NCBI RefSeq assembly: GCF_964355755.1
Contig: NC_092679.1
Span: forward strand, 20,512,932 to 20,576,931
Direction of reading: 5' to 3'
DNA: 64,000 nt
From: Antedon mediterranea
Lineage: Eukaryota; Echinodermata; Crinoidea; Comatulida; Antedonidae
Under the pieces are notes generated by a model. The model saw nothing but the letters and a program-made list of their open reading frames with translations. It was not told the origin of the DNA and made no database searches. Positions 12,801-21,689 of the stretch are shown here, piece by piece. Made by a program: the position numbers and the translations under genes. Position 1 is the stretch's first letter. Every line of letters starts with the position of its first letter.

Positions 12801-15800
12801 ATCACATTGAATAGAGCGCATCTCTACTTATCCGTTTTCCATTTTCACCCCGATTTTAATATTGTCTAGGTCAATCAAGTATCTTTCGCATGAGTTAAAA
12901 ATATTTTAATTTTGTTGACGTCATCATGCCTAAAAATTTAAATCACGTGTGGCATTAATTTCATCTTTACAGTAAATTTTAATCTGTTATAGCTCGTAAG
13001 AATAAAATGTGATAATCACGATTAAAACTTTTTCTGGAAGCTATTGGATTGTAGATACAAAATTATGTAAAAATGTTGCCAATCGGATGTTGTGACGTCA
13101 TCATATGGCCAGTTAAATAAAAAAGGTCAATATTTTCATCTTTTGCGTCATAATTCATTACATTTAAAAGAGCGCGCATCAATATTTCACGTATTCAAAT
13201 TTCTTCTACACGCTAATACGTTGTTGCTGAGATAATTTCCTTTCGGAATTGCTACCTTCGCGTTTCATTTTAGAACCGTCAACATGTTAAAAATTGCAAT
13301 AAATAGCGGGTACCGTAATTTCACCTATTCTACACTGTATGTGATATGGATACAGATTATACTGTGTATACTATATATGAATTTAAATAATAAAATTCAG
13401 CAATAACAACATATCATATTCTTCAGTTCAGGTCATAATGCCAACGTGAACACTTCCTTTTGTCCTCAACCTATCCCCTTAATGTTAATGTTGCACCACT
13501 TGCGCGGCGGATAACCAAACTCGTCAAAGTGACGAGTTACATGTCTAGTTTCTCTTCTTTCTTTCTGTATGATTTTTGTGGAACGCTTTTCTCTAAAACT
13601 TGCAAACATAACATTTTGTAACTTTTTCAACATATTGTCATGCACATGAAGATGTGCAGCGAAGCTTTTCATGATGTTTAAAATTGCGCAACGTGACGTA
13701 CGCGCGATTTAACGATTTTGTCGTATTTAACATAGCTCGACAACCAAATAACATTTCAACTTGAAACTTTGCAAAAGTTTAATTTATATCATGCGCTAAC
13801 TTTCTGTTGAAAAAAAATTGCGTGTTTTACACAAAGTTACGCGCGCACGCGCATTAAAAATTTCAAAATGCGCAAAATTAATTTATAATCAACTTTCTAC
13901 GCGTTTCATGTCGTTTTAAGCATGTCAAAAATTCCCACGCGTGCGCACATTTTTACGTGTGCGGTGCGCACGTAGCATTGAAAACGTATTTTTTTCGCGT
14001 GATTTATATTTTTCCAGCCTTTTCTAGTAATTTTACCAAATTTTAAACAATTTCGAATTAAAGATACGTCATACGAGCACGTCGAATTTGACAATTTGCG
14101 CGCGTTTTTTATGAAAAGCTTAAAAAATTCGTTTAAAATATGCCTTTTTTTAAACAGTCGTAATTTCTAAACTAGACGGTCAACTTTTTGTGGATGACAT
14201 ATTCTGGAAGTAGATGAGTTGTAGATATCGGATCAGGTATTAATATGGCTAACCGGACATTGTGACGTCATCGTATGGCCACGCGAATATAAAATTTAGG
14301 ATTTTTGTATCTTTCGTCACAGCTTATCACATTGAATAGAGCGCATTTCCACTTATCCGTTTTCCATTTTCACCCCGATTTTGATATTGTCTAGGTCAAT
14401 CAACTATCTTTCGCATGAGTTAAAAATATTTTAATTTTTTTGACGTCATCATGCCTAAAAATTTAAATCACGTGTGGCATTAATTTCATCTTTACTGTAA
14501 ATTTTAATCTGTTATAGCTCGTAAGAATAAAATGTGATAATCACGATTAAAACTTTTTCTGGAAGCTATTGGTTTGTAGATACGAAATTATGTTAAAATT
14601 TTGCCAATCGGATGTTGTGACGTCATCATATGGCCAGTTAAATAAAAAAGGTCGTATTTTCATCTTTTGCGTCATAATTCATTACACTTAAAAGAGCGCG
14701 CATCAATATTTCACGTATTCAAATTTCTTCTACACGCTAATACGTTGTTGCTGAGATAATTTCTTTTCGGAATTGCTACCTTTGCGTTTCATTTTAAAAC
14801 CGTCAACATGTTAAAAACTGCAATAAATAGCGGGTCCCGTAATTTCACCTATTCTACACTGTATGTGATATGGATACAGATTATACTGTGTATACTATAT
14901 ATGAATTTAAATAATAAAATTCAGCAATAACAACATATCATATTCTTCAGTTCAGGTCATAATGCCAACGTGAACACTTCCTTTTGTCCTCAACCTATCC
15001 TCTTAATGTTAATGTTGCACCACTTGCGCGGCGGATAACCAAACTCGTCAAAGTGACGAGTTACATGTCTAGTCTTTATTTCTGCCTGTTTTAATTTGAT
15101 CCAAACCATGACTGGGGTAATACTGTTCAGCGCATAGAGGTTTTACAACATTAGGCGCTATGTAAATCCACGATATTATTATTGTTCTTGTTCTTATTAT
15201 ATTTATTGATATTAATATTGTTATTATTATTGTTATTTCATTCGTACAGTTCGGGTGTTGTACATCTCATCATGACATTTTGACACTACTATTATTACGG
15301 CTTATTATATTATTATTTGCTGTGTTTCAGGTAATCGGTACTTACTTGTATTTACGGAGTAGGCCTACCTTACCAAATGGGTGGAAGCTGATGCAATTCC
15401 AGATAAATCTGCTAAAACAGTGCTGAGATCTTTTATTGATTTTGTCTGCAGACATGGAACACCTTCTATATTGATTACAGACCAGGGTAGAGAGTTTTGT
15501 AATGAGCTGAATGACAGCTTCTGTAAGCTGATTGGGGTAGACCACATAGTTGCCTCACCATACCATCCTCAAACAGGCGGGCAAACGGAGCGCTTTAACA
15601 GAACACTTTGCACAATGCTTATGACGTTGACCAACGCAGACCAAAATGACTGGGATATACAACTCCCATACGTGTTGTTTGCCTACAGAACATCCGAGCA
15701 CAAGTCTACGAAATGTGACCCATTCTCATTAGTTTACGGTAGAAAGGCTGTGTTGCCTGTAGAATTACGTATTCCCATCGTTTCGTCTAATAAAGATGAC

Positions 15801-17432
15801 ATATCCGGAACTGTTCCTTTAAAAATAAGAGTGGACGCTTTTTTGAAACTCAAAGATTCAAGGAGAAAGGCATCAGAAAATATCAAAAAAGCACAGAAAA
15901 AGCAAAAACATTATCATTATGCTGGTGTTAAAAGCAACACGTACTATGCAGGAGATCAAGTGCTCTTGCAGAATTCCAGAAATTTGTCAAGAAAGGGAGG
16001 CAAACTTAATGCTCGATGGACTGGTCCATATATTATAGAAAAAGTCCTCACTCACAATACATATCGACTAAAAGGAAGAAGGGCTATTGTTAACGGAAAC
16101 AAGATCAGACATTACAAGTCCGATAAAACAACCTCTTTGAACTGTCCATCATCAAGCACTAAACAGAAATGTAATACCAATGATAAGCATCTCCCTCCAA
16201 AGAAACGAAAGCGAACGCCAGACATCCCACCTGAAGTAACGCACCATGATAACATACCTACATCCAAGAATGGTGATATCACACCGGATGATCACATTAT
16301 TAACATACCTACATCCAAGAATGTTGATGATAACGATAACAGACCTACATCCAAGAATTATGATATCACACCGGATGATCACATTAACATACCTACATCC
16401 AAGAACGATGATATCACACTGGATAATCACGATAACATACCTACATTAGACAATGATAATGTCGCACCGGATGATGACCATGACAACAGTAGGCCTGTAT
16501 CTGATAGTGATGTGGTATACCTCAACACGAAAACTTCAAGAAAGTTATTCTTTCCTGTCGATGCCAATTGGCAGCTTGAAAAGGCAGCACCATTTGGTAT
16601 CAATGTCAAAAATTTTCACAAAACTCACTTAAAATGTGAAATGGACAAGGCAGCCAGGCCTACTAAAGTTGTTAATATGAGAGGGGACGGCAACTGTCTT
16701 TTTAGGGCTTTGAGTTATATTCTCTTTGGTGTCCAGAACTACCATGTAGTTGTACGGGATTACATACTAAACTATATGTCCATGAACAAAAACCTATTTG
16801 AAAAAATTGAATCCAGATCATTTGAACGATACGTGGAAGACACGAGAATGGGGGAATATGGGACATGGGGTTCGGACATCGAAATCATGGCATTTGCGAC
16901 CATGTCAAATACGAATGTTTATGTTTACAGTAAATATGGAAGAAGGAAAGGGCTTCCACATTATGAATGGTTGAAATATGCACCAATAAGTAATCAGTTT
17001 GGTGATTTAGTATCTGAAAGAAACATCTACCTATCAAACTTATGTGCACACTTTGAGCCTGTCCTGGATGTAGACAAGAAAACTTATGACGCTGAATTAA
17101 AATACACTCGTACACCATACGCACCAATCAAAAACCACCTTGCACGGAAATACTGGGATATTGTATCCGATGTGACCCTCAATGCTGCTCTGGTAGATAA
17201 TTACGAAGATGAAGCGGTAATGCGTTCCGAAGGCATTATGGACGTTATATACGTATCTGAATTCACGGACACACATTATGACATTGAAGCAGTCAACCAT
17301 CTAAAAGATGATATCGATCCAAATATATTCAATTTGCTTTGTGACATGGAACATTTCCCGGAAAGGATTCATCAGAGCAACAATGAAGTACCTGGACAAT
17401 TATATGTTGATTCATACAACGTCACTCTTTAA
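6852..17432 (+). CDS. Ginger/Gypsy-type integrase fused to OTU cysteine protease (one nonsense codon)
   Basis: Three exons: 6852-7099, 9747-9946 and 15331-17432, with GT-AG introns and matching phases; 849 codons if the stop is ignored. Domain order: an HHCC integrase zinc knuckle (H70/H74 to C107/C110, split by intron 1); an rve DDE core with D139, D200 and E236 (D-35-E spacing); a GPY/F-like segment (RWTGPYIIEKV); a linker with repeated (P)TSKN-D-IT units; then an OTU protease with Cys605 in GDGNCLFRAL and His723 in CAHFEPV. There is no gag, protease or reverse transcriptase nearby. That fits a Ginger-type DNA transposon or a domesticated integrase better than an LTR element. An in-frame TAG (15360-15362) lies between E159 and Y162, so the copy may be dead unless the codon is spliced around or read through. 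The ATG at 6852 is the first in frame before the zinc knuckle. Confidence 0.75.
7100..8262. other. Intron 1 of the integrase-OTU gene, unique part
   Basis: AT-rich intron sequence with runs of AAGATATCTC-type words. No gene or recognisable element apart from the foldback copy that follows it. Confidence 0.5.
8263..9010. mobile_element. Foldback-family element, truncated second copy
   Basis: Shares with 4329-5312 the arm words CAGCTTATG, AACGAAAATTGC, CAGCTAATGT, AAATGTCTAAATC.TGTGCAAATGCAT, AGCTATCCATCTATCC and the degenerate GACCACCTCTCGTAAGCGACC array. The array runs to about 9010 and no right arm follows, so the copy is truncated. It lies inside intron 1 of the integrase-OTU gene. Confidence 0.6.
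9326..9372. repeat. Short inverted repeat in intron 1
   Basis: GGTACAAT-CAGGGAGAT / ATCTCCCTG-GTACAAT: an inverted repeat around CAGGGAGAT with the flanking GGTACAAT directly repeated. Possibly a transposon end or footprint. Confidence 0.4.
10322..11983 (+). mobile_element. Helentron-like non-autonomous element, unit A
   Basis: Starts TTGGTTATCCGC, with a 5' hairpin (GTTATCC-GCAAC-GAA-GTTGC-A-GGATAAC). It ends with GCGGATAAC, then the hairpin ACTCGTCA-AAG-TGACGAGT, TACATGT and a terminal CTAG at 11980-11983. The 5' end (GGTTATCCGC) is an inverted match to a subterminal 3' segment. This asymmetric terminal repeat plus a 3' hairpin is the signature of Helentron/Helitron2 elements. No Rep-helicase frame is present. 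Length 1662 bp, in intron 2 of the integrase gene. Confidence 0.65.
11984..13548 (+). mobile_element. Helentron-like non-autonomous element, unit B
   Basis: Starts directly after the CTAG of unit A with the same TTGGTTATCCGC end and hairpin. It closes with GCGGATAACC, the ACTCGTCA/TGACGAGT hairpin and CTAG (13545-13548). Length 1565 bp; about the same internal sequence as unit A, including repeated TGACGTCATC words. Head-to-tail with no spacer. Confidence 0.65.
13549..15072 (+). mobile_element. Helentron-like non-autonomous element, unit C (5' end lost)
   Basis: Begins inside the family consensus (TTTCTCTTCTTTC..) without the 5' terminal repeat and hairpin. It is otherwise very similar to unit B and ends with the same subterminal repeat, hairpin and CTAG (15069-15072). 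Length 1524 bp. Confidence 0.6.
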
Positions 17433-17546
17433 CTGTAGGCCTACCTATGACCGGTAATCTCAACATACACAGAAGCATTAAATGGTGAAAAGGGTATTTG
17501 TTTACCTTATAGAGGTAAGTTTCGTTAATGCTTTGATTTTTTACAG

Positions 17547-17827
17547 GTGCTTCCGTCAAGAGGAGATTGTCGGCTTTGTCTGAAACTCATCGACGAAGAA
17601 ATACCAATTGCATTTGTCGGACCAGAAAGAAGAACATAGATTCACCACAGCGGCTAATTAAAGCGTCACCATCTTTCATTGAATCAACAGAAGACGAATA
17701 TCTGAGCATAAGTACGTCAAAGGCTCAAGGGGTCTAATGGCAGGTAACAACAGATCAAATACAGTGTGTCCAGTGTAAACATGCAATGATGTGTCATGCG
17801 CCCTGCTTTGATCGCTACAAGGATTAA
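17547..17827 (+). pseudogene. Cysteine-rich transposase-tail-like exon remnant
   Basis: A good acceptor (TTTTTTACAG, ending 17546) opens a frame. It reads through basic sequence (KRRLSALSETHRRRN) to a TAA at 17735-17737, then continues in the same frame through QCVQCKHAMMCHAPCFDRYKD to a TAA at 17825-17827. The C-x2-C...C...CF-x2-Y arrangement resembles the C-terminal cysteine-rich domain of piggyBac-like transposases, or another small zinc finger. It starts 115 bp after the integrase-OTU stop, so it may be an alternative 3' exon of that element or the remains of another transposon. It is interrupted by one nonsense codon. Confidence 0.35.
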
Positions 17828-17829
17828 AA

Positions 17830-18480
17830 AATTAATTAAAAAGCAAATTGTATAAAAGAATAACGCGACTAAAGGTCCGGTAAGGTAAAAGTACGTGAAT
17901 TAGATTGTAACTAGTGTTTATTTTTATTGTATTTTTATGTTTAAAAAACTTTTTCATATTTACAACTCATATGATTCTGTTTCATAATGTTATGCAATTT
18001 TCTTCTATAATATGTTTTCTTTGGTCAAAGGGGCACATACAAACGTGCAACCTACCCTCGCTATGATCATCAACCTTGACGTGGTAGCGAGGCTTGCGTG
18101 CTTCCAATGTATTGGTAGCCAGACCAATGATGATCAATAACAAAGTAAAATAAATACAAACACACTTACTGAAACAAGTTTTAATAGCAATAAATAAATA
18201 AATAAATAAATATTTTTCTGTAACTATTGTTCATTATTATTACACTATTATTATTTTATCCTGTTAATATAAGTAATGATCAATGATATATAATTTATGT
18301 TTACAAAACTCGTTCATATTTACAACTCATTCTGACAAGACAACAACATTTAATATTTTTGTAATTCACAATTCATACATTTATTTGTAATGTATTCATG
18401 AATTTGCTTTTCCTTCATCCAATCTACATAGTAGATATATGAAGCTATTGTTCTAACCACGTGACTATGTAGCATAGAAC
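17830..18480. other. Non-coding stretch downstream of the integrase element
   Basis: AT-rich sequence. An inverted-repeat-rich segment sits near 18055-18140 (CTCGCTA...TAGCGAG, and CAATG/ATTGG words around it). No gene recognised. Confidence 0.4.
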
Positions 18481-18572
18481 ATTAATTCTAAACCGCCCGG
18501 TAATATACTGAAATTTAATTAATTAATTTGAAACGATAAAGATGAGGAAATCTGTGAGAATGAGTTAAAGTC

Positions 18573-18643
18573 GCCCCAACCGAGACTCGAACTCGGACCG
18601 CCTGCTTGATATGCAGATGTCCTAACCGTTAGACCACTGGGGC
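18573..18643 (-). tRNA. tRNA-like sequence (anticodon ATC), probably SINE-derived
   Basis: The 71-nt minus strand folds as a cloverleaf. It has a 7-bp acceptor (GCCCCAG/TTGGGGC, one G-U), a D arm GTCT/GGAC, an anticodon stem TCTGC/GCAGG with loop ATATCAA, and a T arm CCGAG-TTCGAGT-CTCGG. The anticodon would be ATC (Asp GAU codon), but functional tRNA-Asp uses GTC. A decayed copy with the same flanks lies 270 bp away. Both facts point to a tRNA-derived repeat and not a working gene. Confidence 0.45.
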
Positions 18644-18843
18644 TTTCACGGTATTGTTCGAACTCGATTGGATAGCGACTCTTTAACATTCTCGGCGTGG
18701 TACGGCGGAACAGCACTAGTCCTCAGTTGTAAACACAACAGGCATAGAAATAAATTCCAAACCGCCCGGTGATACACTGAAAATGATTTAATTAATTTTT
18801 GAAACGATAAAGATGAGGAAATCTGAGAGAATGAGAAAAAGTC

Positions 18844-18914
18844 GCCCCAACCGAGGCTCGAACTCGGACCGTCGGCTTGATATGCAGTTGCCCTAACCAT
18901 TAGACCACTGGGGC
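18844..18914 (-). pseudogene. Degenerate second tRNA-like copy
   Basis: Same 71-nt layout as the copy at 18573-18643, with intact acceptor and T arms. The anticodon stem is broken (ACTGC against GCCGA has two mismatches). It is a tRNA pseudogene or SINE head. Confidence 0.5.
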
Positions 18915-18985
18915 TTTCATGGTATTGTTCTTTAACTCGACCGGATAACGACCCTTTAACATTCTCGGCGTGGTACGGTTGGAAC

Positions 18986-18986
<1 letters not shown>

Positions 18987-19064
<78 letters not shown>
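18987..19064. repeat. (TA)n microsatellite, left of the Penelope element
   Basis: Uninterrupted TA dinucleotides of about 78 bp. They abut the 3' side of the Penelope-like element. Confidence 0.9.
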
Positions 19065-19068
<4 letters not shown>

Positions 19069-19141
19069 CAAAGAGCTGCATAGGCAGGATATATAAAAAA
19101 ATCAAGATCAAATAAGTTAAAACTGCCTCAATATAGATTTA

Positions 19142-19184
19142 TTTTAACGACATGTTTCGGGCATAGCCCATCATCAGGTGAAAA
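19142..19184 (-). ncRNA. Hammerhead ribozyme-like motif in the Penelope element
   Basis: Read on the minus strand: stem I 5' arm TTTTCAC, core CTGATGA (19177-19171), an unpaired T, stem II GGGC-TAT-GCCC, core GAAAC (19158-19154), a minimal stem III (AC-AT-GT), cleavage nucleotide C (19149), then stem I 3' arm GTTAAAA. Stem I pairs except for one C/T mismatch. All core nucleotides of a type I hammerhead are present. Penelope-like elements are known to carry hammerheads with very short stem III. The extra T beside stem II may weaken activity. Confidence 0.6.
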
Positions 19185-19405
19185 GAATTGTAACAAAGGA
19201 TAACATATATAAGTCACAAAATTACATAATAAAACAAATCAACCAATCAAAAATGTTAACAAACAAAAGGCATAGTTATAAAGGCACGCCTCCAAAAGCT
19301 ATGGTGTACAAAGCAGGAATGGTTGCTTATAAAGCAGGAAATTTAAAACAAAAACAAAAGCTTCAAGTGTAAATAATAGTTAATATGTGAATGTCTCTGG
19401 CAAAA

Positions 19406-20670
19406 TTAATGTTTAAAGGATCTAAATTGTACATTTATGCCGGTAGGGGCAAGAGTGCCAAGCTTTACAATTATTCTTTCTTCTATAATTCTACGAGATG
19501 TCTCGGAACCATTACATACTTTAACACCAGAAATAGTAATATCCGAAAGGGAATGCTCATTATTTCAAAAATGGGTGGCTACAGGTAATCCGGGAGTCTT
19601 TAGTTTAATAGACCTTAAATGTTCTACAAACCTATCACCTAACCTGCGTTTAGTTTCACCAATATAAAGCATATTACATTTAGTACACGAAATACAATAA
19701 ACTAGATTTCTAGTGGTGCACGTAATACGATCTGTGATCACATAATTACCAGAAGGTCCTACTATTTGGTTTGAACATGAAACGTAATTACATGTCGAAC
19801 ATCTATTTCTATTACATTTGAATGTTCCAATTGATTCATTACCTTTGTTTTGTAATTTAGATTTAACTAAAGTGTCTTTAATGCTTTGATCACGTCTGTA
19901 AGCTATCATGGGTGGTTCTTGAAAAATATCTTTTGTAGCGGATTTATCTTCAGTCAAAATTGAAAAGTTATCGCGAACAATGTTAATAACCTTCTTATTC
20001 ATAGGATGATACGTGAGGACTAGAGGTATGCGGTCACAAGCATTTGTATTATGTGTAGGTTGCAATGTGTCCTCGTGCGTTAACTGGCAAACTTTTCTTA
20101 GAGATTTCACAGTAATGTCAGATGGATATTCGCGTGCATTGAAAAAATCGATCATCTCAGATGCTTTGATGTTAAAGTCATCATCATCGCTACATAAACG
20201 TCGAAGTCTAACAAGTTGCGAATACGGTATAGCATTCTTACAAGCTGGAGGATGCGAAGAGTTGTAATTTAGATAAGTGTGCGCGTCAGTATCTTTGTAG
20301 TGGACGGATGTAGAAAGACCAGGTTTATCAATAGATAAACTAATATCAAGGAAAGGCACACACTTGTCAGAAATTTCATGAGTAAACTTTATAGCAGGAT
20401 GAAAATTGTTCACAAAGTTAATGAACTCATTAAGTTCATCTAAAGTTCCCGACATAACACCAACACAATCATCAATATACCGTTTGAATAAATCTGGTTT
20501 CTTTCCCTTATAATCTCGTAACACATTCTGCTCAAAATACCCCATAAAGAGGCAAGCAAAGTTAGGTCCCATTTTTGTACCCATGCTTATCCCAGAAACT
20601 TGCCGAAAAAACTTTCCATTGAAGTTGAAGGCTGTAGTATTAAGTACAAGTTCAGCGAGACGTAGTATTG

Positions 20671-20674
<4 letters not shown>
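19406..20674 (-). pseudogene. Penelope-like RT plus GIY-YIG endonuclease (truncated, one stop)
   Basis: The C-terminal half of a Penelope polyprotein. The RT palm segment (SGISMGTKMGP) is followed by the catalytic YIDD box, a linker, then a GIY-YIG nuclease region (LVYCISC...LYIGETKRRLGDR) with a preceding Cys-rich stretch (CNRNRCSTCNYVSC). RT copies the RNA; the GIY-YIG domain nicks the target. The frame is interrupted by TGA at 19565-19567, just after PVATHF, and then runs in the same frame to TAA at 19406-19408. A single nonsense change therefore separates the last 52 or so codons. Apparent upstream codons beyond 20674 are translated TA microsatellite and not protein. Confidence 0.85.
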
Positions 20675-20738
<64 letters not shown>

Positions 20739-20795
20739 TTCCATATATATGTTCTATAGTTCAGTAACAAGTGTACATTATTGTAAATATAACAA

Positions 20796-20834
<39 letters not shown>

Positions 20835-20945
20835 CAGTAACAAGTGTACATTATTGTAAATATAACAAATACATATATATTATATATATATATATATGTA
20901 TATGTATTTGTTATATTTACAATAATGTACACTTGTTACTGAACT
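20675..20945. repeat. TA microsatellites with direct and inverted copies of a 45-bp unit
   Basis: A (TA)n tract (20676-20735) is followed by a unit reading AGTAACAAGTGTACATTATT. The unit is repeated directly at about 20763 and 20834 and inverted at 20897-20945, with TA runs between. The inverted arms can form a cruciform. The tract marks the truncated 5' border of the Penelope element. Confidence 0.75.
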
Positions 20946-21689
20946 ATGGAGAATTTTTTTTTTCCGAAATAAAAGAAGAATGAATGAATGAATTTATTTT
21001 CAATCTTTCTACATAACAACAAATATATAGTATAACAGGGGAGTAGCGGAAAAGCAAAAGTAAAGTAAATTTGAACCAGCCAAACATGTATGAAACATTA
21101 TCCAGTAAGCACATTTTATAAGAAGCTTTTGTTTATTAAAATGGGTTTCTCTGAAATTCCAGAAGTTTATTAAACATTGAAAATAACACAATCGCCTTTA
21201 AACAAAATGCTGTTCAAAAAAAGAATCGGTTGAAGCAAGCGTTCTTATAACATCCGATAAAATGAAGGTTCAATAAAGTAGCCCTATTAACAAATGTATG
21301 AGGTCTCAGGCCTATCCCATATTAATTATTTGTATAGATACATTAATTTTAAGATTCCAGATACCGAATTGTTGTTTTTTTACATAACAAGTCATTTTTT
21401 CTTTGAATATAAATTCTGATTTAAGGACAAAATACTAAAATAAATACTTACACCAAAGGTGCATAAAAACGTGTTGATGTGGCGCTATATCGATGTCATT
21501 ATCTTTGCATTCACCCTAGACGCACATAGTGTGACACCCCTACCATATTCTCGATGTGACGATCAATGTACCAATTAACATAATACTTCAGTAAAACTGA
21601 TTATGTTTTTTCAAGAGATCAGCTATATCGTGTTGATTATAAAAAGGTGCAACTTTTAATTGATTGGGGATTAAACAAGTAAACTATTT

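Larger units (their letters stand above)
18487..18985 (-). repeat. Tandem pair of tRNA-containing repeats (about 270 bp each)
   Basis: Both units share AAACCGCCCGGT, GATAAAGATGAGGAAATCTG, the tRNA-like core, then TTCTCGGCGTGGTACGG. The shared flanks on both sides show that the duplicated unit is larger than the tRNA, as expected for a tRNA-derived SINE or a local duplication. Confidence 0.6.
19065..20674 (-). mobile_element. Penelope-like retroelement, 5'-truncated
   Basis: Minus-strand element containing the RT/GIY-YIG frame (19406-20674) and a 3' region with a hammerhead-like motif (19142-19184). It is bounded on both sides by TA microsatellites. The N-terminal part of the RT is absent, so it is a 5'-truncated insertion, the usual fate of target-primed elements. 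The exact ends are hidden by the TA tracts. Confidence 0.8.

Noticed and set aside
20668-20983. Tyr-Ile repeat peptides
   Set aside because: Translation of (TA)n microsatellite.
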